From positions 542,147-606,146 of the forward strand of contig NZ_FNYY01000001.1 of NCBI RefSeq assembly GCF_900109145.1: a stretch of DNA of 64,000 nucleotides. Reading direction: 5' to 3'. Below are positions 7,062 through 16,531 of the stretch, in pieces. Every line of letters starts with the position of its first letter. Positions within the stretch are counted from its first letter, which is position 1. The DNA is from Marinovum algicola. Its GTDB lineage: Bacteria > Pseudomonadota > Alphaproteobacteria > Rhodobacterales > Rhodobacteraceae. The position numbers and the translations under genes were made by a program. The notes beneath the pieces were generated by a model, which saw nothing but the letters and a program-made list of their open reading frames with translations, had not been told where the DNA came from and ran no database searches.

Positions 7062-8423
7062 ATGCCCATGGTTACGAGAACACAACTGTCCGCACTGGGG
7101 CTTTTTGACGCGAAGGTCCCGCGCTACACTTCCTATCCCACCGCGCCGCATTTTTCGCCCGAGGTGGGGCCGGAGCATTTCAGCCAATGGATCGCGGAGG
7201 TGCCGCCCGGCGGCGAGATTTCGCTTTACGTGCATGTGCCGTTCTGCCGGCGGCTCTGCTGGTTCTGCGCCTGCCGCACCCAGGGCACCCAGAGCGACGC
7301 GCCGGTGCGTGCCTATCTGCGGACACTGCTGGCCGAGCTGCGGCTGCTCAAGGCGCATCTGCCGGCCGGGGTGCATCTGTCGCGGCTGCATTGGGGTGGC
7401 GGAACGCCGACGCTGCTGGCGCCCGACATGATGGAAGAGCTGGCGCAGGCGATCTTCGAGGTCGCGCCGCTGGGCCCCGCGGGCGAATTTTCGGTCGAGA
7501 TCGACCCGAACGAGATCGATGCCGCCCGGCTTGACGCGCTGGTGGCCATGGGCCTGACCCGCGCGTCGATCGGGGTGCAGGATTTCGACCCGGCGGTCCA
7601 GGAGACAATCGGACGCTTGCAGAGCTTCGAGGTGACTCGCGCCGCCTGCGACATGCTGCGGGCGCGCGGCGTGGCCAGCCTGAACGCCGATATCCTGTAT
7701 GGGCTGCCGCATCAGACCACCGCGCGGATCACCGATTCCGTGCAGAAGCTGTTGTCGCTCGGCCCCGACCGGGTGGCGCTTTACGGCTATGCACATGTGC
7801 CCTGGATGGCGCGGCGGCAGGCGCTGATCCCGGAAGCGGCGCTGCCGTCGCCGGAGGCCCGGCTCGACCTGTTCGAAGCCGCGCGGCGGCTCTTTCTCTG
7901 GGATGGCTACGACGAGATCGGCATCGACCATTTCGCCGTCCGCCACGACGGGCTGGCCGAGGCCCGGCGCATGAGCCGGCTGCGGCGGAATTTCCAGGGC
8001 TATACCGACGACACGTCCGAGGTGCTGATCGGGGTGGGGGCCTCGTCGATCTCGCGGTTTCCGCAGGGCTATGCCCAGAACGCGCCGAGCACCGGAAAAC
8101 ATACCGGCGCGCTCCGGCAGGCGCGGTTTTCCACCGTCAGGGGCCATGTGTTCTCTGACGAGGACCGGCTGCGTGGCCGGATGATCGAGGCGCTGATGTG
8201 CGATTTCCGCATCGATGCGGCGGAGATGGCGGCGCGCTTCGGGCTCGACGCCGTCGGTTTTGCGCGGCGCGTGGCGCCGCTGCGGCAGCGGTTCGGCGCG
8301 CTGGTGCAGGTGTCGGAGACCGAGGTTTTCGCGCCGGTCGAGGCCCGGCCCCTGACCCGGATCATGGCGCGGACGCTTGATGCCTATGACCTGAGCAGGG
8401 CGGGGCATTCCTCGGCGGTGTGA
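7062..8423 (+). CDS. hemN: Oxygen-independent coproporphyrinogen III oxidase (radical SAM)
   Basis: 453 residues from ATG 7062; an alternative ATG lies two codons later. It oxidatively decarboxylates coproporphyrinogen III to protoporphyrinogen IX without O2, in the cytoplasm. The radical SAM motif CxxxCxxC is at Cys62, 66 and 69 (PFCRRLCWFCACR), with the extra Cys71 typical of HemN. The N-terminal YTSYPTAPHF and the GGGTPT and EIDP motifs are also present. It is divergent from fnrL and preceded by an FNR box, so anaerobic induction is expected. Confidence 0.95.
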   Translation: MPMVTRTQLSALGLFDAKVPRYTSYPTAPHFSPEVGPEHFSQWIAEVPPGGEISLYVHVPFCRRLCWFCACRTQGTQSDAPVRAYLRTLLAELRLLKAHLPAGVHLSRLHWGGGTPTLLAPDMMEELAQAIFEVAPLGPAGEFSVEIDPNEIDAARLDALVAMGLTRASIGVQDFDPAVQETIGRLQSFEVTRAACDMLRARGVASLNADILYGLPHQTTARITDSVQKLLSLGPDRVALYGYAHVPWMARRQALIPEAALPSPEARLDLFEAARRLFLWDGYDEIGIDHFAVRHDGLAEARRMSRLRRNFQGYTDDTSEVLIGVGASSISRFPQGYAQNAPSTGKHTGALRQARFSTVRGHVFSDEDRLRGRMIEALMCDFRIDAAEMAARFGLDAVGFARRVAPLRQRFGALVQVSETEVFAPVEARPLTRIMARTLDAYDLSRAGHSSAV

Positions 8424-8453
8424 GGGGGCGTGCCATGGCGGGGGGCATTGCGT

Positions 8454-8509
8454 GGCGCCGGGGGCGCTGCCCCCCCCGGCGCCTGCGGTATTTTCAAACA
8501 GAAGAAGCT
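8454..8509 (+). repeat. Intergenic repeat copy A (hairpin + GTATTT + GAAGAAG)
   Basis: A G/C palindrome (GGCGCC-GGGGGC ... GCCCCC-GGCGCC) is followed by TGCGGTATTTTCAAACAGAAGAAG (here in two parts: TGCGGTATTTTC, AAACAGAAGAAG). It sits between the convergent ends of hemN and yejF. It belongs to the six-copy family listed in this annotation and probably acts as a terminator. Confidence 0.7.
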
Positions 8510-8521
8510 GGGTCGGGCGCC

Positions 8522-10105
8522 TCAGGCCACCGCCGCAAGCAGGGTGCGGGCATAGTCGGTCTCCGGCGCGGTAAAGATCCGTTCGGCCGGGCCGGCCTCA
8601 ACCACATCGCCCTGTTTCATCACGATGACATGGTGCGACATGGCCCGGACAACCTTGAGATCGTGACTGATGAAGAGATAGGCAAGCCCGTATTTGCGTT
8701 GCAAGGCGCGCAGCAGTTCGACGATCTGCACCTGCACCGTCATGTCGAGCGCCGAGGTGGGCTCGTCCAGCACCACCAGCTTTGGCCGCAGGATCATCGC
8801 GCGGGCGATGGCGATGCGTTGCCGCTGACCGCCGGAGAATTCATGCGGGTAGCGGTCCATCATCGCCGGGTCGAGGCCGACCTCCTCCATCACCTCTGCC
8901 ACCTTCTCGCGTCTGGGGCGGGTGTCGCCACGGTCGCCGTGCACGCCCAGGCCCTCGGCGATGATCTCGGCGCAGGACATGCGGGGGGAGAGCGAGCCGA
9001 AGGGATCCTGAAAGACGATTTGCATCTCGGCGCGCAGCCGGCGCAGGTTGCGGGTGGTGTAATTGCGCAGGTCGGTGCTGTCGAAGGTGATCGCGCCCTC
9101 GGAGGAGATCAGCCGCATGATCGCCAGCGCCAGGGTGGTCTTGCCGGAGCCCGACTCGCCGACGATGCCGATGGTCTCGCCGGCACGGACGGCAAAGCTG
9201 GCGTCATTGACCGCCTTGACGTGGCCGACGGTGCGTTTCAGCAAGCCTTTCTGGATCGGGAACCAGATCTTGAGGTTTTCGGCCTTGGCCACCACCGGCG
9301 CATCCGATGCCACCGGATCGGGCTGGCCGGTGCTTTCGGCGGCTAGCAGCATCCGGGTGTAGGGATGGCGCGGGTTGGCAAAGATTTCCGCGGTCTTGCC
9401 GGTTTCGACGATCTCGCCGTTCTTCATCACGCAGACCCGGTCGGCGATGCGGCGCACGATGCCGAGATCATGGGTGATGAAAAGCAGCGAGAGGTTCTCG
9501 GCCTCCTTGAGCTCGGCCAGCAGGTCGAGGATCTGCGCCTGGATGGTGACGTCGAGCGCGGTGGTGGGTTCATCCGCGATCAGCAGGTCGGGGCCGTTGG
9601 CCAGCGCCATGGCGATCATCACCCGCTGGCGCTGGCCGCCGGACAGCTGGTGCGGATAGGCGGTGAGCCGGTCCTCGGGGTCGCGGATGCCGACCTTGTT
9701 GAGCAGGTCGATGATGCGGGCGCGCGCCTCGGCGCCGGTGACCTGCTGGTGCAGCTCCATCGACTCGCGCAGCTGTTTCTCCAGCGTGTGCAGCGGGTTG
9801 AGCGAGGTCATCGGCTCCTGGAAGATGAACGAGATGTCGTTGCCGCGGATCTGGCGCAGAGTCTTGTCGTCGGCATGCACCATCTCGCGGCCGTCATAGG
9901 TGACCGAGCCCTCGACCTCGGCCGAGCCACCCAGAAGCGAGACGGTCGAGAGCGCGGTGACCGATTTGCCCGAGCCTGATTCGCCCACCAGCGCCACGGT
10001 TTCACCGCGTTCGACATCGAAGGAGACGCCCTTGACCGCCGCGACGCGCTGGCCATCCTGGCGGAAGCCGACCTTGAGATTTCGGACCTTGAGAAGCGCC
10101 GTCAT
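8522..10105 (-). CDS. yejF: Peptide ABC transporter, fused ATP-binding protein YejF
   Basis: 527 residues with two complete nucleotide-binding domains in tandem. Walker A GESGSGKS is near residue 40 and GESGSGKT near residue 315; signatures are LSGGQRQR and FSGGQRQR, with Walker B LLIADEPT and LVVLDEPT. Both include the oligopeptide-transporter C-terminal extension. It powers import by YejB and YejE. Its ATG overlaps the yejE stop (ATGA), so it is the last gene of yejABEF. In enterobacteria the system imports microcin C and peptides; here the substrate is inferred to be oligopeptides. Confidence 0.93.
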   Translation of the reverse strand: MTALLKVRNLKVGFRQDGQRVAAVKGVSFDVERGETVALVGESGSGKSVTALSTVSLLGGSAEVEGSVTYDGREMVHADDKTLRQIRGNDISFIFQEPMTSLNPLHTLEKQLRESMELHQQVTGAEARARIIDLLNKVGIRDPEDRLTAYPHQLSGGQRQRVMIAMALANGPDLLIADEPTTALDVTIQAQILDLLAELKEAENLSLLFITHDLGIVRRIADRVCVMKNGEIVETGKTAEIFANPRHPYTRMLLAAESTGQPDPVASDAPVVAKAENLKIWFPIQKGLLKRTVGHVKAVNDASFAVRAGETIGIVGESGSGKTTLALAIMRLISSEGAITFDSTDLRNYTTRNLRRLRAEMQIVFQDPFGSLSPRMSCAEIIAEGLGVHGDRGDTRPRREKVAEVMEEVGLDPAMMDRYPHEFSGGQRQRIAIARAMILRPKLVVLDEPTSALDMTVQVQIVELLRALQRKYGLAYLFISHDLKVVRAMSHHVIVMKQGDVVEAGPAERIFTAPETDYARTLLAAVA

Positions 10106-11208
10106 TGAAAGGTTTTCCTTGGGTCGAAGGCATCCCGCACGCCCTCGAAGATGAAGACGAGCAGCGAGAGCATGAAGGCAAAGACGAAGAAGGCGGTAAA
10201 GCCCAGCCAGGGCGCCTGGAGGTTCTGTTTCGCCTGAAGCGTGAGTTCGCCGAGGCTGGGCGCCGAGGATGGCAGGCCGAAGCCGAGGAAGTCGAGGCCG
10301 GCCAACTGGCTGATCGTGCCGGTCACCAGGAAGGGCAGGAAGGTGACGGTGGCGACCATGGCATTGGGCAGCATATGGCGGAACATGATGGTGCGGTTCG
10401 GCACGCCGAGCGCCTTGGCGGCGCGGACATATTCGAGGTTGCGGGCGCGCAGGAACTCGGCCCGCACCACGCCGACCAGCGCCGTCCAGCCGAAGAGCAC
10501 CATCAGGAACACCAGCAGCCAGAAGCTGCGTCCGAGGATCGCGAAGAGGATGATGATGATGTAAAGGCTGGGGGTGGCACCCCAGATCTCGATCACCCGC
10601 TGGAAGATCAGATCGAGCCAGCCGCCGAAATAGCCCTGGAGCGCGCCGGCGATGATGCCGATCACCGAGGCCAGGGTGGTGACGATCAGGGTGAAGAGGA
10701 TCGACAGGCGGAAGCCGTAGATGATCCGCGCAAGCACATCGCGCTTGGTGTCGTCTGTGCCGAGCCAGTTCTGCTCGTTCGGGGGCAGGGGGGCGGCGCC
10801 GGGGCGATCGACCGGTGTGTCATAGCTGTAGGGAATCGGCGGCCAGATCATCCAGCCCTCCACGAAATCGCCACTGGGCGTGCCGCCGGCATCGACCGTC
10901 TCGACAAGGCCTTCGGGGTCATCCCAACAGGTCTCGAGCCCGCCGGTGCGGATCAGGCATTTGACCTCGATGTCGCGATAGATCGCTTCGGTCCGGAAAT
11001 CGCCGCCAAAGGTGGTTTCGGGGTAGAAGTTGAAAACGGGGGTGTAGAACTCGCCGCGATACTTGACGAGGATCGGTTTGTCGTTGGCCACGAATTCGGC
11101 AAACAGCGTGATGGTAAAGACGATCAGGAAGATGATCAGCGACCAGAGCGCCCGGCGGTTGGCCTTGAAGTTGCGCCAGCGGCGCTGGTTGATCGGAGAG
11201 AGGGCCAT
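10102..11208 (-). CDS. yejE: Peptide ABC transporter permease YejE
   Basis: 368-residue inner-membrane permease with an N-terminal helix, a long periplasmic loop (residues ~45-165) typical of YejE, and the BPD transporter domain (EAA-like LGVPNRTIMFRHMLPNA near residue 268). The periplasmic insert contains two Cys. It starts 3 nt after yejB stops and overlaps yejF by 4 nt. It forms the pore with YejB. Confidence 0.92.
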   Translation of the reverse strand: MALSPINQRRWRNFKANRRALWSLIIFLIVFTITLFAEFVANDKPILVKYRGEFYTPVFNFYPETTFGGDFRTEAIYRDIEVKCLIRTGGLETCWDDPEGLVETVDAGGTPSGDFVEGWMIWPPIPYSYDTPVDRPGAAPLPPNEQNWLGTDDTKRDVLARIIYGFRLSILFTLIVTTLASVIGIIAGALQGYFGGWLDLIFQRVIEIWGATPSLYIIIILFAILGRSFWLLVFLMVLFGWTALVGVVRAEFLRARNLEYVRAAKALGVPNRTIMFRHMLPNAMVATVTFLPFLVTGTISQLAGLDFLGFGLPSSAPSLGELTLQAKQNLQAPWLGFTAFFVFAFMLSLLVFIFEGVRDAFDPRKTFQ

Positions 11209-11211
11209 GCC

Positions 11212-12366
11212 TCAGCCCTCCCGCTTTTCAAAGTCGATGCGGGGATCGACGAAGACATACATCAGGTCCGACAGGATGCCGACCAGGAGGCCCAGCAGGC
11301 CGAAGACGAAGAGCGTGCCGAAGATCACCGGGTAATCGCGTGCCACCGCCGCCTCGAACCCCAGCCGGCCGAGACCGTCGAGCGAGAAGATCGTCTCGAT
11401 GATGATCGAGCCGCCGAAGAAGACGCCGATGAAGACCGCCGGGAAGCCGGCGATCACGATCAGCATGGCATTGCGGAAGATATGGCCGTAAAGCACCCGC
11501 CGCTCGGTCAGCCCCTTGGCGCGGGCAGTCATCACATATTGCTTCTTGATCTCGTCCATGAAGCTGTTCTTGGTCAGCAGGGTCAGCGTGGCAAAGGCCG
11601 AGATCGTCGAGGCCAGCACCGGCAGCGTGATGTGCCAGAAGTAATCGCCGATCTTGCCCAAGAGGCTGAGGTTTTCGAAATTGTCCGAGGTCAGCCCCCT
11701 GAGCGGGAAGATCTGCCAATAGGAGCCGCCGGCAAAGAGCACCAGCAGCAGGATGGCAAAGAGAAAGCCGGGGATGGCATAGGCCACGATGATCACGCCG
11801 GAGGTCCAGGTGTCGAAGGTGGTGCCATCCCTGACCGCCTTGCGGATGCCCAGCGGGATCGAGACCGCATAGGCGATCAGCGTCGACCAGAGGCCCAGGG
11901 TGATCGAGACCGGCAGCTTTTCCAGCACCAGCTCGAGCACGCCGATCGAGCGGAAATAGCTCTCGCCGAAATCGAGCCGCAGGTAATTGCCCATCATGAT
12001 GAAGAAGCGTTCGCCGATGCCGATGTCTTCCTTGAGACAGGCCGGATCGTCGAGGTCGGGCGCGCCGGTGTGATCTTCGTCACAGACGATGCGGGCAAAG
12101 CCGAAATCCACCTCGAGCTGTTCGATGAATTCCTTGTCGAGCCCGCGCGCGCCGACATAATCGCTGTCGGAGCCGAAGGTCTCTTCTCCCACGTCCTCGC
12201 CGCCCCCGGAGAAGCCGCCAAAGACGTCGCCCTCGCCCTGGATCTGGGCGAGCATCTGTTCCACGGGGCCGCCGGGCACGAATTGCACCAGAGCGAAGTT
12301 GATGATCATGATCCCCAGAAGCGTGGGGATCACGAGCAGAAGTCTGCGAAGGATATAGGCGCCCAT
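11212..12366 (-). CDS. yejB: Peptide ABC transporter permease YejB
   Basis: 384-residue permease. It opens with [21 protein letters not shown], the usual first helix of DppB/OppB-type permeases. A periplasmic loop spans about residues 40-130, and the transport domain has the EAA loop [23 protein letters not shown] (in parts: [23 protein letters not shown]) near residue 275. It lies 3 nt from the yejA end and 3 nt from yejE, so it is one transcription unit. Confidence 0.93.
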   Translation of the reverse strand: MGAYILRRLLLVIPTLLGIMIINFALVQFVPGGPVEQMLAQIQGEGDVFGGFSGGGEDVGEETFGSDSDYVGARGLDKEFIEQLEVDFGFARIVCDEDHTGAPDLDDPACLKEDIGIGERFFIMMGNYLRLDFGESYFRSIGVLELVLEKLPVSITLGLWSTLIAYAVSIPLGIRKAVRDGTTFDTWTSGVIIVAYAIPGFLFAILLLVLFAGGSYWQIFPLRGLTSDNFENLSLLGKIGDYFWHITLPVLASTISAFATLTLLTKNSFMDEIKKQYVMTARAKGLTERRVLYGHIFRNAMLIVIAGFPAVFIGVFFGGSIIIETIFSLDGLGRLGFEAAVARDYPVIFGTLFVFGLLGLLVGILSDLMYVFVDPRIDFEKREG

Positions 12367-12369
12367 GGG

Positions 12370-14313
12370 TTACTTCAGTGCGCCCGCGGTTTTCAGAGCC
12401 TCGTATTTCTCCTGGTTGAACCACCAGAAATCCAGCACTCCGAGCGCCAGGGGCGGCAGCGGGTCGGGCCGTTCGAACATGTCGTAATAGGCCACCCAGT
12501 ATTCCGGCACATAGCCGTCATGGGTCACGATCCGCTCGTACCGCAGCGCCCGGTCGAGCGCCTTGAGCGCGGTGATCTCGTCTTCGCGGTTGTCGGTGTC
12601 GAGAGCGGCATCGATCAGCGCATCCACCAGCCGGCTGCGCAGGGCGGCGCTGTTGTACGACGACACTTCTGCGGTCTCGGAGCCGAAGAGCTGGCGCAGC
12701 CCGGTGCCGGCGACCGAGAAGGTCAAATAGCGAGTGTGGATCAGGTCGTAATCCTTGTCGAGGAACCGCTGCTGGCCCTGGGCGCTGTCGATCGCCTCGG
12801 CGCGGACGGCGATACCCCAGCTTTCCAGTGTCTGGGCATAGGTTTCGATGATCGCCTTGCGGGTGTCGTCCCAGCTCGACAGCACGAGGAAATCGAGGCT
12901 GAGTTGCTGGCCCTCGTCGTCGACCATCCGGCCTTGGTCGTCGACGCTGTAGCCTTCGTCAGCCAGCAGTTTCAGCGCGGTCCGCTGGTTGCGGCGGTCG
13001 CTGGGGTCGCGCGGGTTCGAGCTGTGCGGCATGACCACCTCGGTGGTCAGCATCTCCGGCGGCACGACGTCGCCCAGCGATTTGAGCAGTTCGAGCTCGT
13101 CGCCCTCGGGCACGTCGGTGGCCTGCCAGTCCTGGCCTTCGGCAAAGGAGCTGCGCTGGGTGGTCAGGCCGAATTGCAGCGAGTCGCGGACCCATTCGAA
13201 ATTGAACGCCAAGGACAGCGCATGGCGCACGTTGCGATTGTCGAGCGGCGGGCGCAGGGTGTTGAAGATGATGCCCGAGTTGTTGGGCGCGGTGCCGTCG
13301 GCGATCTCTTCGCGCACCACATGGCCCCTGTTGAGCGCGGGAAAGTCGTAGCCGGTGGCCCAGCGCTTGGTCGAGCCTTCGGCGCGGAAGGTGTAGATGC
13401 CTGCCTTGAAGGCCTCGAACTCGGCGGCGTCATCGGCAAAGTATTCAAAGCGGACGCGGTCGAAGTTGTGCCGGCCGACGTTGAGCGGATGATCCCAGCC
13501 CCAGTAGTTCGGGTTGCGTTCGTAGACGACGTAGCGATTGAATTCGTAGTCGCCCACCTGATACGGCCCCGAGGCCATCGGCGAGGCCACCGAGGGTTCA
13601 TCCAGCCGTTCGCCGGTCTCCTTGTACCAATCCTCGGAAAAGATTGGCGTGCCGCCGACCTGGGAAATCAGCGACCGGCGCGAGATCTCGTCGGCGAAAG
13701 TGTAGCGGATGGTCAGATCGTCGATCACCTCGACGCCGGTGATCCGTTCCTTCACCGCGCGGGCGTAAGAGCGGATGCCCTGTTCGAGAAACAGGTTGTG
13801 GGTAAAGGCCGCGTCGCGGGCGTGCAGCGGCTGGCCGTTGCGAAAGGTGACGTCGTCGCGCATGTGAAAGACGCACCAGGTCTTGTTTTTGGGGTATTCG
13901 ACCTCGCGGGCGATCAGGCAATAGGCATCGGTGATCGAATCCGCCGGCAGCCCGCCGCCCCAGGGCATTTCGCCGAACATCGCCTCGGCGACGATGCCCG
14001 AGTTGCTCTCGGCATTGCCGCGCCAGGCCCAGCGGTTGAACCCGTCAAAGGTGCCGCGGGTGCCAAGCGAGATCTGCCCGCCCTTGGGGGCGTTCGGATT
14101 GACATAATCGAAATGCTTGAAGCCTTCGGGGTATTTCAGGTCGCCGTAGAAGGAATAGCCGTGGCTGACGATGATCTCTTCGCCCTCGCTGGTCTGGGCG
14201 ATCACCCGCGCGGGCGGCAGAGCGGCACCAAGCGCCGTCGCGCCGAACATGCCGAGGGCGGCACGGCGTGAGAATTCGAACCCTGTGCGGGGGAGGTATC
14301 GTTCGTCGGTCAT
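12370..14313 (-). CDS. yejA: Periplasmic peptide-binding protein YejA
   Basis: 647-residue extracellular solute-binding protein of family 5. The N-terminus has a twin-arginine-like export signal (FSRRAALGMFGATALGAALP) ahead of a probable cleavage after ARVIAQ. The binding-protein body carries KYPEGFKHFDYVNPNAPKGG, the hallmark of YejA near residue 58. It delivers peptide to YejBE-YejF and is first of four genes. Length agrees with YejA (about 600-650). Confidence 0.93.
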   Translation of the reverse strand: MTDERYLPRTGFEFSRRAALGMFGATALGAALPPARVIAQTSEGEEIIVSHGYSFYGDLKYPEGFKHFDYVNPNAPKGGQISLGTRGTFDGFNRWAWRGNAESNSGIVAEAMFGEMPWGGGLPADSITDAYCLIAREVEYPKNKTWCVFHMRDDVTFRNGQPLHARDAAFTHNLFLEQGIRSYARAVKERITGVEVIDDLTIRYTFADEISRRSLISQVGGTPIFSEDWYKETGERLDEPSVASPMASGPYQVGDYEFNRYVVYERNPNYWGWDHPLNVGRHNFDRVRFEYFADDAAEFEAFKAGIYTFRAEGSTKRWATGYDFPALNRGHVVREEIADGTAPNNSGIIFNTLRPPLDNRNVRHALSLAFNFEWVRDSLQFGLTTQRSSFAEGQDWQATDVPEGDELELLKSLGDVVPPEMLTTEVVMPHSSNPRDPSDRRNQRTALKLLADEGYSVDDQGRMVDDEGQQLSLDFLVLSSWDDTRKAIIETYAQTLESWGIAVRAEAIDSAQGQQRFLDKDYDLIHTRYLTFSVAGTGLRQLFGSETAEVSSYNSAALRSRLVDALIDAALDTDNREDEITALKALDRALRYERIVTHDGYVPEYWVAYYDMFERPDPLPPLALGVLDFWWFNQEKYEALKTAGALK

Positions 14314-14454
14314 TCAGTCGCTCCTGTTGGCCACGTGACGCGGGGCGCGCAAGCTCAAGGCGTCTTGGCCCTGTACGCTAGAGCGGTGCGGCGGGATCAA
14401 TCAAGTCGATATTCCGTGAACTTGAGTGAGAACCTGCCGAAACACCGGGACGCA

Positions 14455-14486
14455 AAGAAAAACCGCCGCTCCCGAGGGAACGGCGG
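14455..14486 (-). terminator. Rho-independent terminator of cycM
   Basis: On the minus strand CCGCCGTTCCC and GGGAGCGGCGG form an 11-bp stem (one mismatch) with a 2-nt loop, followed by TTTTTCTTT. It lies 27 nt after the cycM stop. Confidence 0.8.
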
Positions 14487-14512
14487 CCAAAATCGGTGCG
14501 GGGTGCGCGCGA

Positions 14513-15025
14513 TCAGCCGTCGAGGCTGTCGAGCCATGCGATCAGGTTGGCCCGGTCCTCGGCGTCCTTCAGACCCGAGAAAGACATCTTGGTGCCCGGT
14601 GCAAAATCCCTGGGATTCTCGAGGAAGGCTTGCAGGTTTTCCGGTGTCCAGACATCGGCGACCGCGACAAGCGCGCCCGAATAGCCAAAGCCGGCAACAG
14701 AGCCCACGTCGCGGCCCACGACACCGAACAGGTGCGGGCCGGTGCCGTTCGCGCCGTCCTCGACCTTGTGGCAGGCGCGGCATTTGCCCCAGACGCGTTC
14801 GCCCTTGCCCGGATCGGCCGCGGCCAGAAGTTCGGCGAAAGGCACGGCCTCTTCGGCTTCGCCGCTGGTTTCTTCTTCGCCGGTATCGATGACATAGGCC
14901 TGCTCTTCGCCGCCATGGCCGCTACCGGTTTGATAGATCTCTTCCGCCGCCCATTTGCCGAGCAGGAAGATCAGGAAAGCGCCGCAGAAGCCCCCCAGAA
15001 TCTTGGTCGAGGTCATTGTATCCAT
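14513..15025 (-). CDS. cycM: Membrane-anchored cytochrome c (CycM/CycY type)
   Basis: 170 residues from the ATG at 15023-15025 (MDTMTSTKILGGF). One uncleaved N-terminal helix (residues ~8-25) tethers the protein to the membrane. An acidic linker (residues ~40-62) follows, then a class I cytochrome c domain with the haem motif CRACH (82-86) and the Met ligand in GTKMSFSG near residue 147. Such proteins carry electrons from bc1 to terminal oxidases in Rhodobacteraceae. The linker is short, like c552/CycM. It diverges from pheA with 119 nt between starts. Confidence 0.9.
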   Translation of the reverse strand: MDTMTSTKILGGFCGAFLIFLLGKWAAEEIYQTGSGHGGEEQAYVIDTGEEETSGEAEEAVPFAELLAAADPGKGERVWGKCRACHKVEDGANGTGPHLFGVVGRDVGSVAGFGYSGALVAVADVWTPENLQAFLENPRDFAPGTKMSFSGLKDAEDRANLIAWLDSLDG

Positions 15026-15144
15026 AACACGCGAGTCCCTTAGCTTGGTCTTGTTCGGGGTCTTACGGCTTCCCCTTCGCGGAGGCAAGGTATAGAAACC
15101 GCGACGAAACGCCCGGGGCCGGGCCGAAATATGGAAAATCAGCC

Positions 15145-15978
15145 ATGACAGGACGCATCGCCTTTCAAGGGGAGCCCGGAGCCTACAGTCACGAAGCCTG
15201 CCGTGACGCACGGCCGGATATGGAGCCGCTGCCCTGCGGCAGTTTTGAAGAAACCATCGCCGCAGTGACGTCCGGCGCGGCCGAGCTGGCGATGCTGCCG
15301 GTCGAGAACACCACCTATGGCCGGGTGGCCGACATTCACCGCCTGCTGCCGCAGAGCGGGCTCAGGATCGTCGGCGAAGCCTTTGTGCGGGTGCATGTGA
15401 GCCTGATGGCGCATCACGGCGTGCAGATCGAGGATGTCGAAACGGTGCGCGCGCATATGGTGCTCTTGCCGCAATGCGCCGACTTCCTGAAGACCTATGG
15501 CATCCGCGGCGAGGCCGCCGCCGACAGCGCCGGGGCCGCCGCCGAACTGGCCGAGAGCGGTGACCGGCGCTCCGGTGTGCTGGCCTCGGACCTGGCGGCC
15601 GAGATCCACGGGCTGCACATCCTCGCGCGCCATATCGAGGACCATGCCCACAACACCACGCGTTTCCTGCTGATGGGGCGCGAGCCCGACATGTCGCGGC
15701 GCGGCGATCACGGCATGCTGACGACCTTTGTCTTTCAGGTGCGCAACATTCCGGCGGCGCTGTACAAGGCGATGGGCGGCTTCGCGACAAATGGCGTCAA
15801 CATGACCAAGCTGGAAAGCTACATGGTGGGCGGGTCGTTCACCGCGACGCAGTTCTATGCCGATATCGAGGGCCATCCCGACGATCCGGCGGTGCAACGC
15901 GCGCTGGACGAGTTGGATTACTTCACCGACATGCTGGAAATCCTCGGCACCTATCCGCGCGATCCGCGGCGCGATTGA
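15145..15978 (+). CDS. pheA: Prephenate dehydratase
   Basis: 277 residues; converts prephenate to phenylpyruvate in phenylalanine synthesis. The catalytic domain spans about 1-180, with IAFQGEPGAYSH, LPVENTTYG and the catalytic Thr-Arg-Phe motif HNTTRFLLM near residue 172. A C-terminal ACT domain (about 195-275) contains the ESYM variant of the ESRP loop that binds Phe for feedback inhibition. There is no chorismate mutase domain, as usual in this group. Confidence 0.95.
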   Translation: MTGRIAFQGEPGAYSHEACRDARPDMEPLPCGSFEETIAAVTSGAAELAMLPVENTTYGRVADIHRLLPQSGLRIVGEAFVRVHVSLMAHHGVQIEDVETVRAHMVLLPQCADFLKTYGIRGEAAADSAGAAAELAESGDRRSGVLASDLAAEIHGLHILARHIEDHAHNTTRFLLMGREPDMSRRGDHGMLTTFVFQVRNIPAALYKAMGGFATNGVNMTKLESYMVGGSFTATQFYADIEGHPDDPAVQRALDELDYFTDMLEILGTYPRDPRRD

Positions 15979-16026
15979 GGCGTCCTGCGGTTGCCGTCGA
16001 CTGGGACGGTGGCCGATCGGCGGGGG

Positions 16027-16479
16027 CTAGATCAGCAGGCTGGCGGCCCCTTCGTGCCGCAACAGCCAGACCTTGGTTTCCACGCCGCCCTTTGCCGAGA
16101 ATCCGCCCAGGCCCGAGGCCCCGAGAATGCGGTGACAGGGGATCAGCACCGGGATCGGATTGGCGCCGCAGGCCTGACCGATGGCTTGAGCCGGCACCTG
16201 CATCTCGCGCGCAAGATCGCCATAGGTGCGGGTTTCGCCAAACGGGATGGCCTGCATCGCGGCGCAGGTGCGGCGGGTGAGGTCTGAGCCGCGCGGCGTG
16301 AGCGGCAGATCAAAGCTCTGGCGGGCTCCGGAAAAATAGGCGTCAAGCTGGCGCGCGGCCTCGATCAGCAGCGGATCGTCATCGTAGCCGCCGGCCCGCC
16401 AGTGCAGGGCGGTGATGGCGCCGTTTTCCGCTTCCAGCGTCACGGGGCCGAGGGTTGTGGTCAGGCTGCGTTCCGGCAT
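16027..16479 (-). CDS. ogt: Methylated-DNA--protein-cysteine methyltransferase
   Basis: 150 residues. It moves O6-alkyl groups from guanine onto its own Cys, a suicidal DNA repair reaction. The active site PCHRIL contains Cys115, preceded by the helix-turn-helix region with IPFGETRTYGDLA (residues 78-90), and the GGFSAKGGVETK loop follows. It has no Ada regulatory domain. It lies convergent with pheA, 48 nt apart. Confidence 0.93.
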   Translation of the reverse strand: MPERSLTTTLGPVTLEAENGAITALHWRAGGYDDDPLLIEAARQLDAYFSGARQSFDLPLTPRGSDLTRRTCAAMQAIPFGETRTYGDLAREMQVPAQAIGQACGANPIPVLIPCHRILGASGLGGFSAKGGVETKVWLLRHEGAASLLI

Positions 16480-16531
16480 AGAGGCAGATTGGCCTGTCTT
16501 GGCGGCAGGCTCAATCCGGTTCCTGCGGATA

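Noticed and set aside
10105..14271. A 1388-codon open frame antisense to yejE, yejB and yejA
   Set aside because: It is a shadow of the high-G+C codon bias on the opposite strand. The yej genes have clear domains, and this frame has no recognised motif.
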